The notes under the pieces are model-generated. The model ran no database searches and was not told the origin of the DNA. It saw only the letters and a list, made by a program, of their open reading frames with translations. From the NCBI GenBank assembly GCA_031273735.1, contig JAISRI010000094.1, positions 1 to 35,982 of the forward strand: a stretch of DNA of 35,982 bases, in the 5' to 3' direction. The DNA comes from Helicobacteraceae bacterium (lineage in GTDB: Bacteria > Campylobacterota > Campylobacteria > Campylobacterales > SZUA-545). Below, piece after piece: positions 14,673 through 20,270 of this stretch (positions are counted from its first letter, which is position 1; every line of letters begins with the position of its first letter). The position numbers and the translations under genes were made by a program.

Positions 14673-14708
14673 TTTTATTTTTTAGCGTTTTTGTCGATAT
14701 AAAATTGA

Positions 14709-14840
14709 CGCGAGACCAAAAGGGATCGCGAGGATTGAAACAACGTTTATATTGACGGCAAAACCGAAATACGATTTTATTTCGTTTTTTTCGTCGATCG
14801 CGTTTGGCGCGGTCGCTTCGGGGGTCGCGAGGGTTGAAAC
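14709..14840 (+). repeat. left CRISPR-like hairpin repeat array (2 units, plus strand)
   Basis: Unit L1 (14709-14741): CGCGA, then GACC-AAAA-GGGA, then TCGCG, followed by AGGATTGAAAC. Unit L2 (14808-14840): CGCGGTCGC-TTCG-GGGGTCGCG, then AGGGTTGAAAC. The hairpin-plus-GGATTGAAAC layout equals type I-C CRISPR repeats. The 3' ends point right, toward the island. The interval after L1 contains TTGACGGCAAAA, which resembles intervals in the right array. An intrinsic terminator follows at 14877. A weak GATATAAAAT box precedes L1. No cas genes are in the window. Confidence 0.65.
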
Positions 14841-15058
14841 TACGATGACGATGCGTATAAGCGCATTTTCAAGCGGGCGCGGTCGGTTTTTTTACCGATC
14901 GCGCTTTTCTTACGCGGATTTTTTGCGGGCGCGAAAAGTTGGCGGTTTTCATAGGCTTCCGCGATCTTGATCAGCGGTTCGGCTTCCGTCCAAAGCCTTT
15001 TAACTTCGGGGTCGTCTTCCGTTTTTCCCGCGTCCATTAGCCATTTTCGCGATCGCAA
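14840..15058 (-). CDS. possible third gene of the island operon or a remnant
   Basis: The frame is open from about 15110 down to 14840 but has no ATG near its beginning; TTG 15058 or ATG 15037 are the candidates, and neither has a ribosome site. The product (RSRKWLMDAGKTEDDPEVKRLWTEAEPL... then a basic tail KNPRKKSAIGKKTDRARLK) looks protein-like in its first 45 residues. Its tail is encoded by the terminator hairpin and its stop falls on the edge of repeat L2, so it may be a truncated gene. Confidence 0.35.
   Translation of the reverse strand: MRSRKWLMDAGKTEDDPEVKRLWTEAEPLIKIAEAYENRQLFAPAKNPRKKSAIGKKTDRARLKMRLYASSS
14877..14909 (+). terminator. intrinsic terminator after left repeat array
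   Basis: Stem GCGCGGTCGGT (14877-14887) pairs with ACCGATCGCGC (14894-14904) with one G-T wobble. The loop is a T-run and TTTTCTT follows on the plus strand. It would end a short plus-strand RNA carrying units L1 and L2. The opposite strand has no comparable U-tract directly after the stem. Confidence 0.6.
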
Positions 15059-15119
15059 AAGTTTCGCCGCCGCGCTCGCGGCGATAAAAGCGTCCGCAAA
15101 AACGACGGGATTTTACGTT

Positions 15120-15428
15120 TTACGCGGGTTTTTGCTCCCGCGCCACAACCTCGCGCCATCGCGCCTCAATAATGTCGGCGAGATCAAGCCCGTCGCTAAA
15201 GTTCCCGCCGATAATTTTCCAAAAATCGCCGATCCCAAAAAAGTTATTGATCTCGTCGATCGCGTGGGCGCTCCCGCCTTTAAAGTGGCGATCCATTCCG
15301 ATCGCCAACTCGCCCAGCTCTTTGCTAGAGAGCTTTTTAATGACGGTAGCGGGAATATCCCGCAAAATATGCGCCTTCGCGGCGGGTAAAAACCCGCCCA
15401 TCGCCCTTTTGATTTTGATGTTGCTCAT
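15120..15428 (-). CDS. small island protein, anti-CRISPR candidate (second gene of operon 2)
   Basis: 102 residues: MSNIKIKRAMGGFLPAAKAH, then a mixed helical body (VIKKLSSKELGELAIGMDRHF, ADIIEARWREVVAREQ) with a Gly/Phe/Ile-rich centre (NNFFGIGDFWKIIGGNF). GGGGGGACGAG precedes the ATG. It lies 16 bases after the 15444-15845 gene, under the duplicated promoter. I recognise no family. Size, context and shared control with an Aca2-like gene make it a candidate anti-defence protein; this is inference. Confidence 0.65.
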   Translation of the reverse strand: MSNIKIKRAMGGFLPAAKAHILRDIPATVIKKLSSKELGELAIGMDRHFKGGSAHAIDEINNFFGIGDFWKIIGGNFSDGLDLADIIEARWREVVAREQKPA

Positions 15429-15443
15429 TTTCTCGTCCCCCCC

Positions 15444-15845
15444 TTATTTGATAAGCGATTGCAAAATCGCGATCGCTTTTTGATAATCGCCCGCGTTTAT
15501 AGCGGCGATCGCCTCTTGTTTCCCGTCTTTCACGGGCGGGTTTTTTTGCTCCAAGAGGTAGTTGTATACCTCTGTTTTTTCCATTTCTACCGCTTCGCCG
15601 TTTTTGACGATCGCATAACTCGCGGCGCTTGCGCCCCTCGTGTCCTTGCACCCCCAAGCGATCGCGTCGCCGTCTTTTGCGTCGATATGCAAATCGCCGC
15701 GCCCCGCGCTTTTAACGTTCCATTCGCCGACAAAATTGCCAGCGGCGAAATCAAATGCCATTTTCCCCTCTTTAATCGAGAGCTTCGCGCCCCACGGTCT
15801 TGTATAACGTCGAGCGTTATAGCCCTCGTAACTTTCTACTTTCAT
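15444..15845 (-). CDS. island protein (YEGYNARRYTRPWGAK family), first gene of operon 2
   Basis: 133 residues starting MKVESYEGYNARRYTRPWGA, with AAGGGGGGTAAG in front of ATG 15845. The N-terminal 80 residues are beta-rich (AKLSIKEGKMAFDF, GEWNVKSAGRGDLHIDAKDGDAIAWGCKD); the C-terminal 30 are helices (QEAIAAINAGDYQKAIAILQSLIK). I recall N-termini of the form M-x-x-YEGYN-RRYS-PW in small proteins of other mobile elements, but no established function. It is first behind promoter P2, 30 bases downstream of its -10 box, and is an anti-defence candidate by position. Confidence 0.7.
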   Translation of the reverse strand: MKVESYEGYNARRYTRPWGAKLSIKEGKMAFDFAAGNFVGEWNVKSAGRGDLHIDAKDGDAIAWGCKDTRGASAASYAIVKNGEAVEMEKTEVYNYLLEQKNPPVKDGKQEAIAAINAGDYQKAIAILQSLIK

Positions 15846-15874
15846 TTTCTTACCCCCCTTTTTTTGTTGTAGCG

Positions 15875-15905
15875 TAATTATAGCGGACTTTGTTCGCGAA
15901 GTCAA
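15875..15905 (-). promoter_or_regulatory. promoter-operator P2 of island operon 2
   Basis: On the minus strand TTGACT (15900-15905), a 17-base spacer and TATAAT (15877-15882) form a near-consensus sigma70 promoter. The spacer holds an inverted repeat, GACTTCGCGAACAAAGTC, with TTCGCGAA at its heart (15893-15900). A T/A-rich, UP-like stretch lies upstream. P1 at 17091-17119 is the same sequence over the whole core, so both operons should answer to one regulator. Confidence 0.85.
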
Positions 15906-15987
15906 GGGTTTTTGCAAAAGTTTTTGATTTTTTTTGCAAAAAATTAACAAACTCGCTCCCTGACTACGTTTGACGGATACAAAAAAA

Positions 15988-16476
15988 TCAAATTATCGGC
16001 GGCGAGGGGTCTATCTCGCCCGCTTGCGCGAGCGCCCAAGCCGATCGCAACGGCTCGCTATCAGCGCGATCGCCTAACCACGCGAGATAATCGGCGCGGT
16101 TAAAAGCGATCAACCTCACGCGATCGCCGTAACGTTTTTTGACCGCCGCTAAAACGCTTTGGCGCGGGCGAAAATATCGCTCCGCTTCGCCGATTTCGAG
16201 CCAATCGGCGGGGTCGCTATACCACACAAGCGCGATCGCGCTAGGCGATTTTTTGCGCTTTTTGATCTGCCCGCCGATCGTTTCGATCGCGGTTTTAAGC
16301 GCGTTTTCGCGCCATTCGCTTAATTCTTTAAGCGCTTTTTCCACGCGATCGGGGACTTTTCGATACCCGCTTTCATAATCGTTTATTGTCGATCTTACCG
16401 CATCAACGATTTTGCCTAAATCCACTTGCGACAAAAACAGACGTTGGCGCGTCGCGCTAAATTCGGCGTTAGTCAT
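15988..16476 (-). CDS. Aca2-like HTH regulator (anti-CRISPR-associated)
   Basis: 162 residues starting MTNAEFSATRQRLFLSQVDLGKIV, with an HTH at about 12-40 (LGKIVDAVRSTINDYESGYRKVP), then DRVEKALKELSEWRENAL. The start MTNxEf, the YESG-x-x-xVPxxVE bend and the following dimer helix are the layout of Aca2/DUF1870-type regulators, which repress acr-aca operons through inverted repeats in the promoter. The C-terminal part (IALVWYSDPADWLEIGEAERY ... ADYLAWLGDRAD) extends that family's second domain. ATG 16476 is favoured over 16509. It is the second gene behind P1. Confidence 0.65.
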   Translation of the reverse strand: MTNAEFSATRQRLFLSQVDLGKIVDAVRSTINDYESGYRKVPDRVEKALKELSEWRENALKTAIETIGGQIKKRKKSPSAIALVWYSDPADWLEIGEAERYFRPRQSVLAAVKKRYGDRVRLIAFNRADYLAWLGDRADSEPLRSAWALAQAGEIDPSPPII

Positions 16477-16523
16477 TTTTATTCCGTTCTTTAAATTAAC
16501 TTGCGGCATTATGACACAATTAA

Positions 16524-16583
16524 GGGCGGATCCCTCCGCCCCCTGGAGTTTGCTAGAAACTCCCTATCAGTTCGGACTGATAG
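16524..16583 (-). other. two hairpins between the 170-residue gene and the regulator gene
   Basis: GGGCGGA-TCCC-TCCGCCC (16524-16541) is a perfect seven-base stem whose minus-strand RNA has a GGGA (GNRA) loop. CTATCAG-6-CTGATAG (16564-16583) overlaps the end of the 16553-17062 gene. Neither is followed by a strong U-tract. They may attenuate or control translation of the regulator gene; Aca2 proteins are known to act on RNA as well as DNA, so an RNA operator is possible. Confidence 0.5.
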
Positions 16584-17062
16584 ACATATAATAACGCCCT
16601 ACGCGCCAGCGCGAGGCGTTTTTTTAGGGGTTTATCCTCTTTGCCCAAAATCGCGGCTTCGGTTTCCCGCGCCGCTTTTTTAAGCGTCTCATTAAAAACT
16701 ACGTCGTCGCGTTCCTTGCCGCGTTGCGCTTGTCTTTTGGCGGGTTTCTTTAAATATGGATACAGATTTAGGGGGTGTATATCCCTATTATCATCATTGA
16801 CTACCCACGCCGCCGAGTCTATTATTAGGGCGGCGTATGCGCCGAGACGTTCGTCTTGCGCGTCTGCAAGCGCCCTCGCTTTGGCTTTAAGCGCAAAAAT
16901 CGCGTCCATCCATTCGTCCTTGTAAAAGCTCGGACAATAGTTCAAGTAGCACCGTTGTATTTCCACGCGCTCTCTTAGCTCGCGCCAATACTCGTCGCGG
17001 GCGAGCGCTTTTTCGCCGTTTGCCGCTAGAAACTCCCTAGCGGTTTTTAGTAACTCTTCCAT
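16553..17062 (-). CDS. island protein, anti-CRISPR candidate (first gene of operon 1)
   Basis: 169 residues, mostly helical and very charged: MEELLKTAREFLAANGEKAL, then RERVEIQRCYLNYCPSFYKDEW, DDNRDIHPLNLYPYLKKPAK and a C-terminal helix pair LKKRLALARRALLYVYQSEL. AAAGGAGCAG precedes ATG 17062. It is the first gene behind promoter P1 and directly precedes the Aca2-like gene, which is exactly the position of acr genes in acr-aca operons. No family recognised. At 169 residues it is within the acr size range. Confidence 0.65.
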   Translation of the reverse strand: MEELLKTAREFLAANGEKALARDEYWRELRERVEIQRCYLNYCPSFYKDEWMDAIFALKAKARALADAQDERLGAYAALIIDSAAWVVNDDNRDIHPLNLYPYLKKPAKRQAQRGKERDDVVFNETLKKAARETEAAILGKEDKPLKKRLALARRALLYVYQSELIGSF

Positions 17063-17090
17063 TTTCTGCTCCTTTTTTTGTTATGGCATA

Positions 17091-17119
17091 ATTATAGCGG
17101 ACTTTGTTCGCGAAGTCAA
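17091..17119 (-). promoter_or_regulatory. promoter-operator P1 of island operon 1
   Basis: TTGACT (17114-17119), 17-base spacer, TATAAT (17091-17096), with the same spacer palindrome as P2 (TTCGCGAA at 17107-17114, GACTT and AAGTC arms at 17100-17104 and 17113-17117). Similarity to P2 continues upstream through GGGTTTTTT, the poly-T tract and TTAACAAAC to about 17166. It drives the 169-residue protein and the Aca2-like gene. Confidence 0.85.
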
Positions 17120-17256
17120 GGGTTTTTTGAAAGTTTTTCTATTTTTTTTGCAATTTTTTAACAAACGTAGTCATAGAGCGGGTTTGTTGGCATAAGATTT
17201 TTTGAAAAATTATCGAGGAACGGGCGAAAAAGAGGGCGAAAAGCAGAAAAAAGAGC

Positions 17257-17296
17257 AAAAAAAAGGGCGCGGGCGGCAAAAAACCGCCTCGCGCCC
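17257..17296 (-). terminator. intrinsic terminator after right repeat array
   Basis: On the minus strand a 12-base-pair GC stem (17284-17296 with 17265-17276, one bulged base) is followed by eight Ts (17257-17264). It lies just after the last repeat unit read in the array's own direction, so it would define the 3' end of an array RNA. It also shields the P1 operon from read-through. Confidence 0.85.
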
Positions 17297-17329
17297 GATC
17301 GTCTAGGCAAAGAGTTTACCCATCACACC

Positions 17330-17690
17330 ATTTCAATCCTCGCTCCCGCGATACTCGCGGGAACGTCCGAAAATAAAACTACTTTGCCACAATAACGTTT
17401 CAATCCTCGCGACCCCCAAAAGGGATCGCGTCGCCAAAGCCTAAAACGACTTGACCATAGTACTGCTTCAATCCTCGCGCCCGCGAAGGCGCGGCAAAAA
17501 CTATTTTAATCCGCGCGACCGCCGAAGCGATCGCGACAAAAACGAACATTTTGCTATCGCACAATGTTTCAAAAACAACGTTTCAATCCTCGCGCCCTTG
17601 CGGGCGCGGCAAAGAACGAACAAATTGCCGTCAAGCAAAGTAACAAAAACAATGTTTCAACCCTCGCGGACGGGCGAACCCGCCCGCGTC
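17330..17690 (-). repeat. right CRISPR-like hairpin repeat array (6 divergent units, minus strand)
   Basis: Read on the minus strand, each unit is a GC hairpin followed by AGGATTGAAAC. On the plus strand the conserved GTTTCAATCCTCGC begins at 17330, 17397, 17465, 17503 (degenerate), 17580 and 17654, with spacings 67, 68, 38, 77 and 74. Stems differ between units yet stay paired: seven to ten base pairs, loops TTCG, GCAA, TTTT or AGTAT, with G-T wobbles. Repeat length near 32-36 plus interval fits type I-C, but repeats are not identical and the intervals resemble each other (TTG-x-x-GGCAAA-like), so this is not an ordinary spacer array. No cas genes here. Confidence 0.75.
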
Positions 17691-17823
17691 GATAGAATAA
17701 TAACCTAATTAACCTTAAATGAAACTTAAGCGGCTGATTATTGTTTTGATAATTGCCCGCTAGAGATTAAGCCAGCGGGAGCAAACCCCATCTAAAAGGA
17801 TCGCAATCATAGCAAATTTAAAC
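17691..17823. other. gap between methyltransferase gene and right array
   Basis: 133 bases without a gene, in the position of a leader for the array. It holds a hairpin CCCGCT...AGCGGG (17756-17779) and a TATGAT box on the minus strand (17806-17811) without a convincing -35. The word AAACTTAAGC occurs twice (17722-17731 and at the end of the methyltransferase gene). The array RNA could start here or by read-through from the upstream gene. Confidence 0.5.
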
Positions 17824-18687
17824 TTAAGCCGCGAAACTCAAAAGATCGCGATTATTTTTTAACGCTTTTGTTTTAGTCGCGCCGTTGATAAAATAAAGCT
17901 CCTCGATATATTGCGCCGCTCGCGCCATTGTTTGCGATTTTGTTAAATGCTTATACGGGATATTTAATAATTCAAATATCGCGTCTAATTCGCTTTTTTC
18001 GCTCGTAAAAATATATCCTTCTCTATCGCCGATCCCTTTGATTAAATCTATCGTATCTTTCAGTCCAAAACTGCCGTGAAAATCTTTCTCGTTCGCGTCT
18101 GGTTTTTTTTTTCTGTAAGTGGCTTGATGGGTAAAAATATAAGGCGGATCGCACACAAAAACCGCGTTATCTATATCCCTAAATTGTTCTAAAACTATTC
18201 TAAAATCCGCGCTTATTCTTTCCACGCCCGCGAGATAATCGGCGCATTTTTTTAACGGATTTTTGCGTAGATTGTAATACTTAATATCGTCTTTTCTGAT
18301 GTCGATCACCGCCATTTGGTGCATAAACCACGCTTGCGCCGTATCTTTGTCGTAATCGCTAAACGACGAAAAAACCGATTTTATAACCGCTCTATGCTCG
18401 TCGTTTAGCGGTTGCGCGATCGCTAAATTAAAAGGTTCTAACGCTTTGACTAACGCTAATCTTAATCGTTCCGTTTCCTCTATTTTTGCAAGCCGCGCCG
18501 CGTAATTATCAAAATCGTTCCATATCACCCGCGCTTTAGGATTTTTCGCCTTAATATGATGGCTTAAAAGCCCCGATCCGCCGAATAAATCTATTACGAT
18601 TTTATCCGTAAAATCTATCGTAGTAAAATCGGCTATCCAATGCCTTTTTTGACCGATAAATCTAAGCGGAGCGTTGCGATATTTCAT
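17824..18687 (-). CDS. D12-class adenine-N6 DNA methyltransferase (Dam-like)
   Basis: 287 residues. The FxGxK-type SAM motif RFIGQK is at 9-14, motif I DLFGGSG at 33-39, and the catalytic motif DPPY at 180-183, in the order expected for class alpha (D12/Dam) enzymes. The region between 60 and 160 is the target-recognition part. It would transfer a methyl group to adenine in a short palindrome, possibly GATC, which is frequent here. No restriction partner is adjacent. It begins 3 bases after the lysozyme gene stops, so it is at the end of the late transcript. Confidence 0.92.
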   Translation of the reverse strand: MKYRNAPLRFIGQKRHWIADFTTIDFTDKIVIDLFGGSGLLSHHIKAKNPKARVIWNDFDNYAARLAKIEETERLRLALVKALEPFNLAIAQPLNDEHRAVIKSVFSSFSDYDKDTAQAWFMHQMAVIDIRKDDIKYYNLRKNPLKKCADYLAGVERISADFRIVLEQFRDIDNAVFVCDPPYIFTHQATYRKKKPDANEKDFHGSFGLKDTIDLIKGIGDREGYIFTSEKSELDAIFELLNIPYKHLTKSQTMARAAQYIEELYFINGATKTKALKNNRDLLSFAA

Positions 18688-18690
18688 TCT

Positions 18691-19158
18691 TTATTTAGCC
18701 GCCATAATATCGGCTAATTCTCGCGCTCTCTTAGGCGTTTGCGTCGCCCATTTGCTTCCTAACATAGCTTGGGACGCTTTAAAATAATCGCGCTTTTCTA
18801 AATACTTCCACATATTCAAAAATCCCAAAACTCCAACCACTCCCATCTGATAGCACATTTCGTAAATTACGTCGGCTTTTTCGTTGGGTAAAAGCAAAAT
18901 AAGCGGCTTCGCTTTTACGATCGCGTTTTTATACTCCTCTAAACGCAAATTAAGCAGTATTTCGCCCTCTTTTTCGTTTATCGGCTCGATCTCTTGTTGG
19001 ATATTGCCGCTAACGTAGCGGGAAGCCATTATGCGCTTCTTTTCCTCGTCTTTCAAGGGCAAAAGCGTCCCGTATCCAATAGTAGGGTTGCCTAGATGAT
19101 CGTCGTAGGATTTAGCCATAAATCCCTCGTGTTTTTTTATGCTTTCGATTAACGCCAT
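18691..19158 (-). CDS. endolysin, T4-type lysozyme (GH24)
   Basis: 155 residues. IKKHEGFMAKSYDDHLGNPTIGYGTLL carries the GH24 triad: Glu of HEGF, the Asp of YDDHLG and Thr of TIGYG. It hydrolyses peptidoglycan at the end of infection. GGAGG lies before ATG 19158; an earlier in-frame ATG adds five residues but overlaps the previous gene more and lacks a site. There is no signal peptide, so it needs a holin, consistent with membrane proteins upstream. Confidence 0.9.
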   Translation of the reverse strand: MALIESIKKHEGFMAKSYDDHLGNPTIGYGTLLPLKDEEKKRIMASRYVSGNIQQEIEPINEKEGEILLNLRLEEYKNAIVKAKPLILLLPNEKADVIYEMCYQMGVVGVLGFLNMWKYLEKRDYFKASQAMLGSKWATQTPKRARELADIMAAK

Positions 19159-19664
19159 TTTATGCCTCCGCACGTTGGGATATGACCTATATCGTAACGT
19201 CCCGTTACGTCGTTTTTTAACTCGTTTTTTTGCGCCTTCTCGTTTTTTCGCTTCTTATATTTTTCGTATTTTTTAATCGTCTCGTTTAACTCTCTTTCAA
19301 AACCCATTTTTACAATAGGAACGTCTGGCGGCAAATGTTCGATCATTTCTTTAAAGTATTTTATCCACGCTAAATATCGCCGTTCTTTTTCGTCCGCTAC
19401 CGCGCTAAAAGAGTATTTAGGCGCGGCTTCTCGCTCGTCCCATCGCTCCATTTCTTTAAGCGTTTCGTCGTGTTCTTTCGTCGCTTCTATTAGCCATTTT
19501 TCAAGCTCGTCTTTTATTTCGTCCATCGTGTTTTTGCGTAGATCGAAATTGTTTTTTATTAAATGCAAATGTAAAATCCGCTCTAACTTATTAACGCGAG
19601 ATCGCAAAAACGCGCACTCCATTTGTATCATTTCAAATTGTTTTTCCATTTCTAAATCCTTCAT
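19149..19664 (-). CDS. coiled-coil protein in lysis cassette
   Basis: 171 residues, almost all charged helix, with a clear coiled coil in the first 40 residues (MECAFLRSRVNKLERILHLHL) and a second stretch at 45-85. The C-terminus has HIPTCGG. ATG 19664 overlaps the previous stop (ATGA); an AAGGA site precedes a second ATG 15 bases on. No transmembrane segment. Function unknown; it sits between the spanin and lysozyme genes. Confidence 0.65.
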   Translation of the reverse strand: MKDLEMEKQFEMIQMECAFLRSRVNKLERILHLHLIKNNFDLRKNTMDEIKDELEKWLIEATKEHDETLKEMERWDEREAAPKYSFSAVADEKERRYLAWIKYFKEMIEHLPPDVPIVKMGFERELNETIKKYEKYKKRKNEKAQKNELKNDVTGRYDIGHIPTCGGIKWR

Positions 19665-19894
19665 TGACAACTTTCGCAATTGCAGAAATTATCTTGCGTT
19701 TTATCGGGCAGATCAAAATCGTCTTTATCGCCGTTTATCGGCTTCGCCGTTTCGACTTTTCGCCCGTTTATTATTATCGGTTTTTCTTGCGTTTTGGGCG
19801 CGGGTTTGTTAATAATTTTATTAACTCTTTCGCGCATTTCGCTCTGTATTTTTTCGCGCTCCTCGTCGGTTAAAACCTCTTTATCGTTCGGCAT
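19661..19894 (-). CDS. small soluble protein with CxC-x-x-C end
   Basis: 77 residues, acidic N-terminus, then PAPKTQEKPIIINGRKVETAKP and an end of NFCNCESCQ, three closely spaced Cys that could bind metal. It overlaps the spanin gene upstream and the coiled-coil gene downstream (ATGA). No recognised family. Confidence 0.6.
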   Translation of the reverse strand: MPNDKEVLTDEEREKIQSEMRERVNKIINKPAPKTQEKPIIINGRKVETAKPINGDKDDFDLPDKTQDNFCNCESCQ

Positions 19895-20153
19895 TTTTAC
19901 AACTCCTTATATTAGTTAAAAGCGTCGCGCCGTCGGGCGTGGCGTAGTATCTTGTGGCGTTCGCGTCGATAATAATCCAGCGAGTTTTTAACCATTCGCT
20001 TTTAATTATTTCTTGCGGCGACGTGCAATTTTTGTCGATATAAACATACTCTTTTATTATTTGCGTTTTCGCGCCGCACCCCGCAAAAATAAACAATAAA
20101 ATAATAAGCGCGATAATCGCCAAAAATGAAACGATTAAATTATTTCTATTCAT
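19881..20153 (-). CDS. outer-membrane spanin lipoprotein (Rz1-like)
   Basis: 90 residues. A lipoprotein signal ends in LFIFAGC (lipobox, Cys26), after a hydrophobic h-region of about 20 residues. The mature part of 65 residues is short and partly hydrophilic, as in o-spanins, though not Pro-rich. It follows the Rz-like gene, separated by a 117-base stretch with host-type repeats. With the inner-membrane partner it would fuse inner and outer membranes in the last step of lysis, which points to a Gram-negative host. Confidence 0.65.
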   Translation of the reverse strand: MNRNNLIVSFLAIIALIILLFIFAGCGAKTQIIKEYVYIDKNCTSPQEIIKSEWLKTRWIIIDANATRYYATPDGATLLTNIRSCKNAER

Positions 20154-20270
20154 TTTTTAATCCTTTTTTCGTTATACCCGCGTCCGTTCTCGTCATACCC
20201 GTTCCCGTTCTCGTCATACCCGCGAAGGCGGGTATCCAAATTAAAAACTTGCGCGAAAAAGATAATAATC
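20154..20270. repeat. REP-like repeats inserted between spanin genes
   Basis: GTTCTCGTCATACCCG occurs at 20186-20201 and 20207-20222 with a 21-base period. A hairpin ATACCCGC/GCGGGTAT lies at 20216-20235, followed by CCAAA. This is the same class of host repeat as the ATTCCCGC...GCGGGAAT elements at 35546 and 35724, so a host REP-type element appears to have entered the lysis cassette. Confidence 0.65.

Noticed and set aside
17330..17690. A normal functional CRISPR array with adaptive spacers
   Set aside because: Repeats differ in most stem positions, spacings vary from 38 to 77 and intervals resemble one another; no cas genes are in the window.
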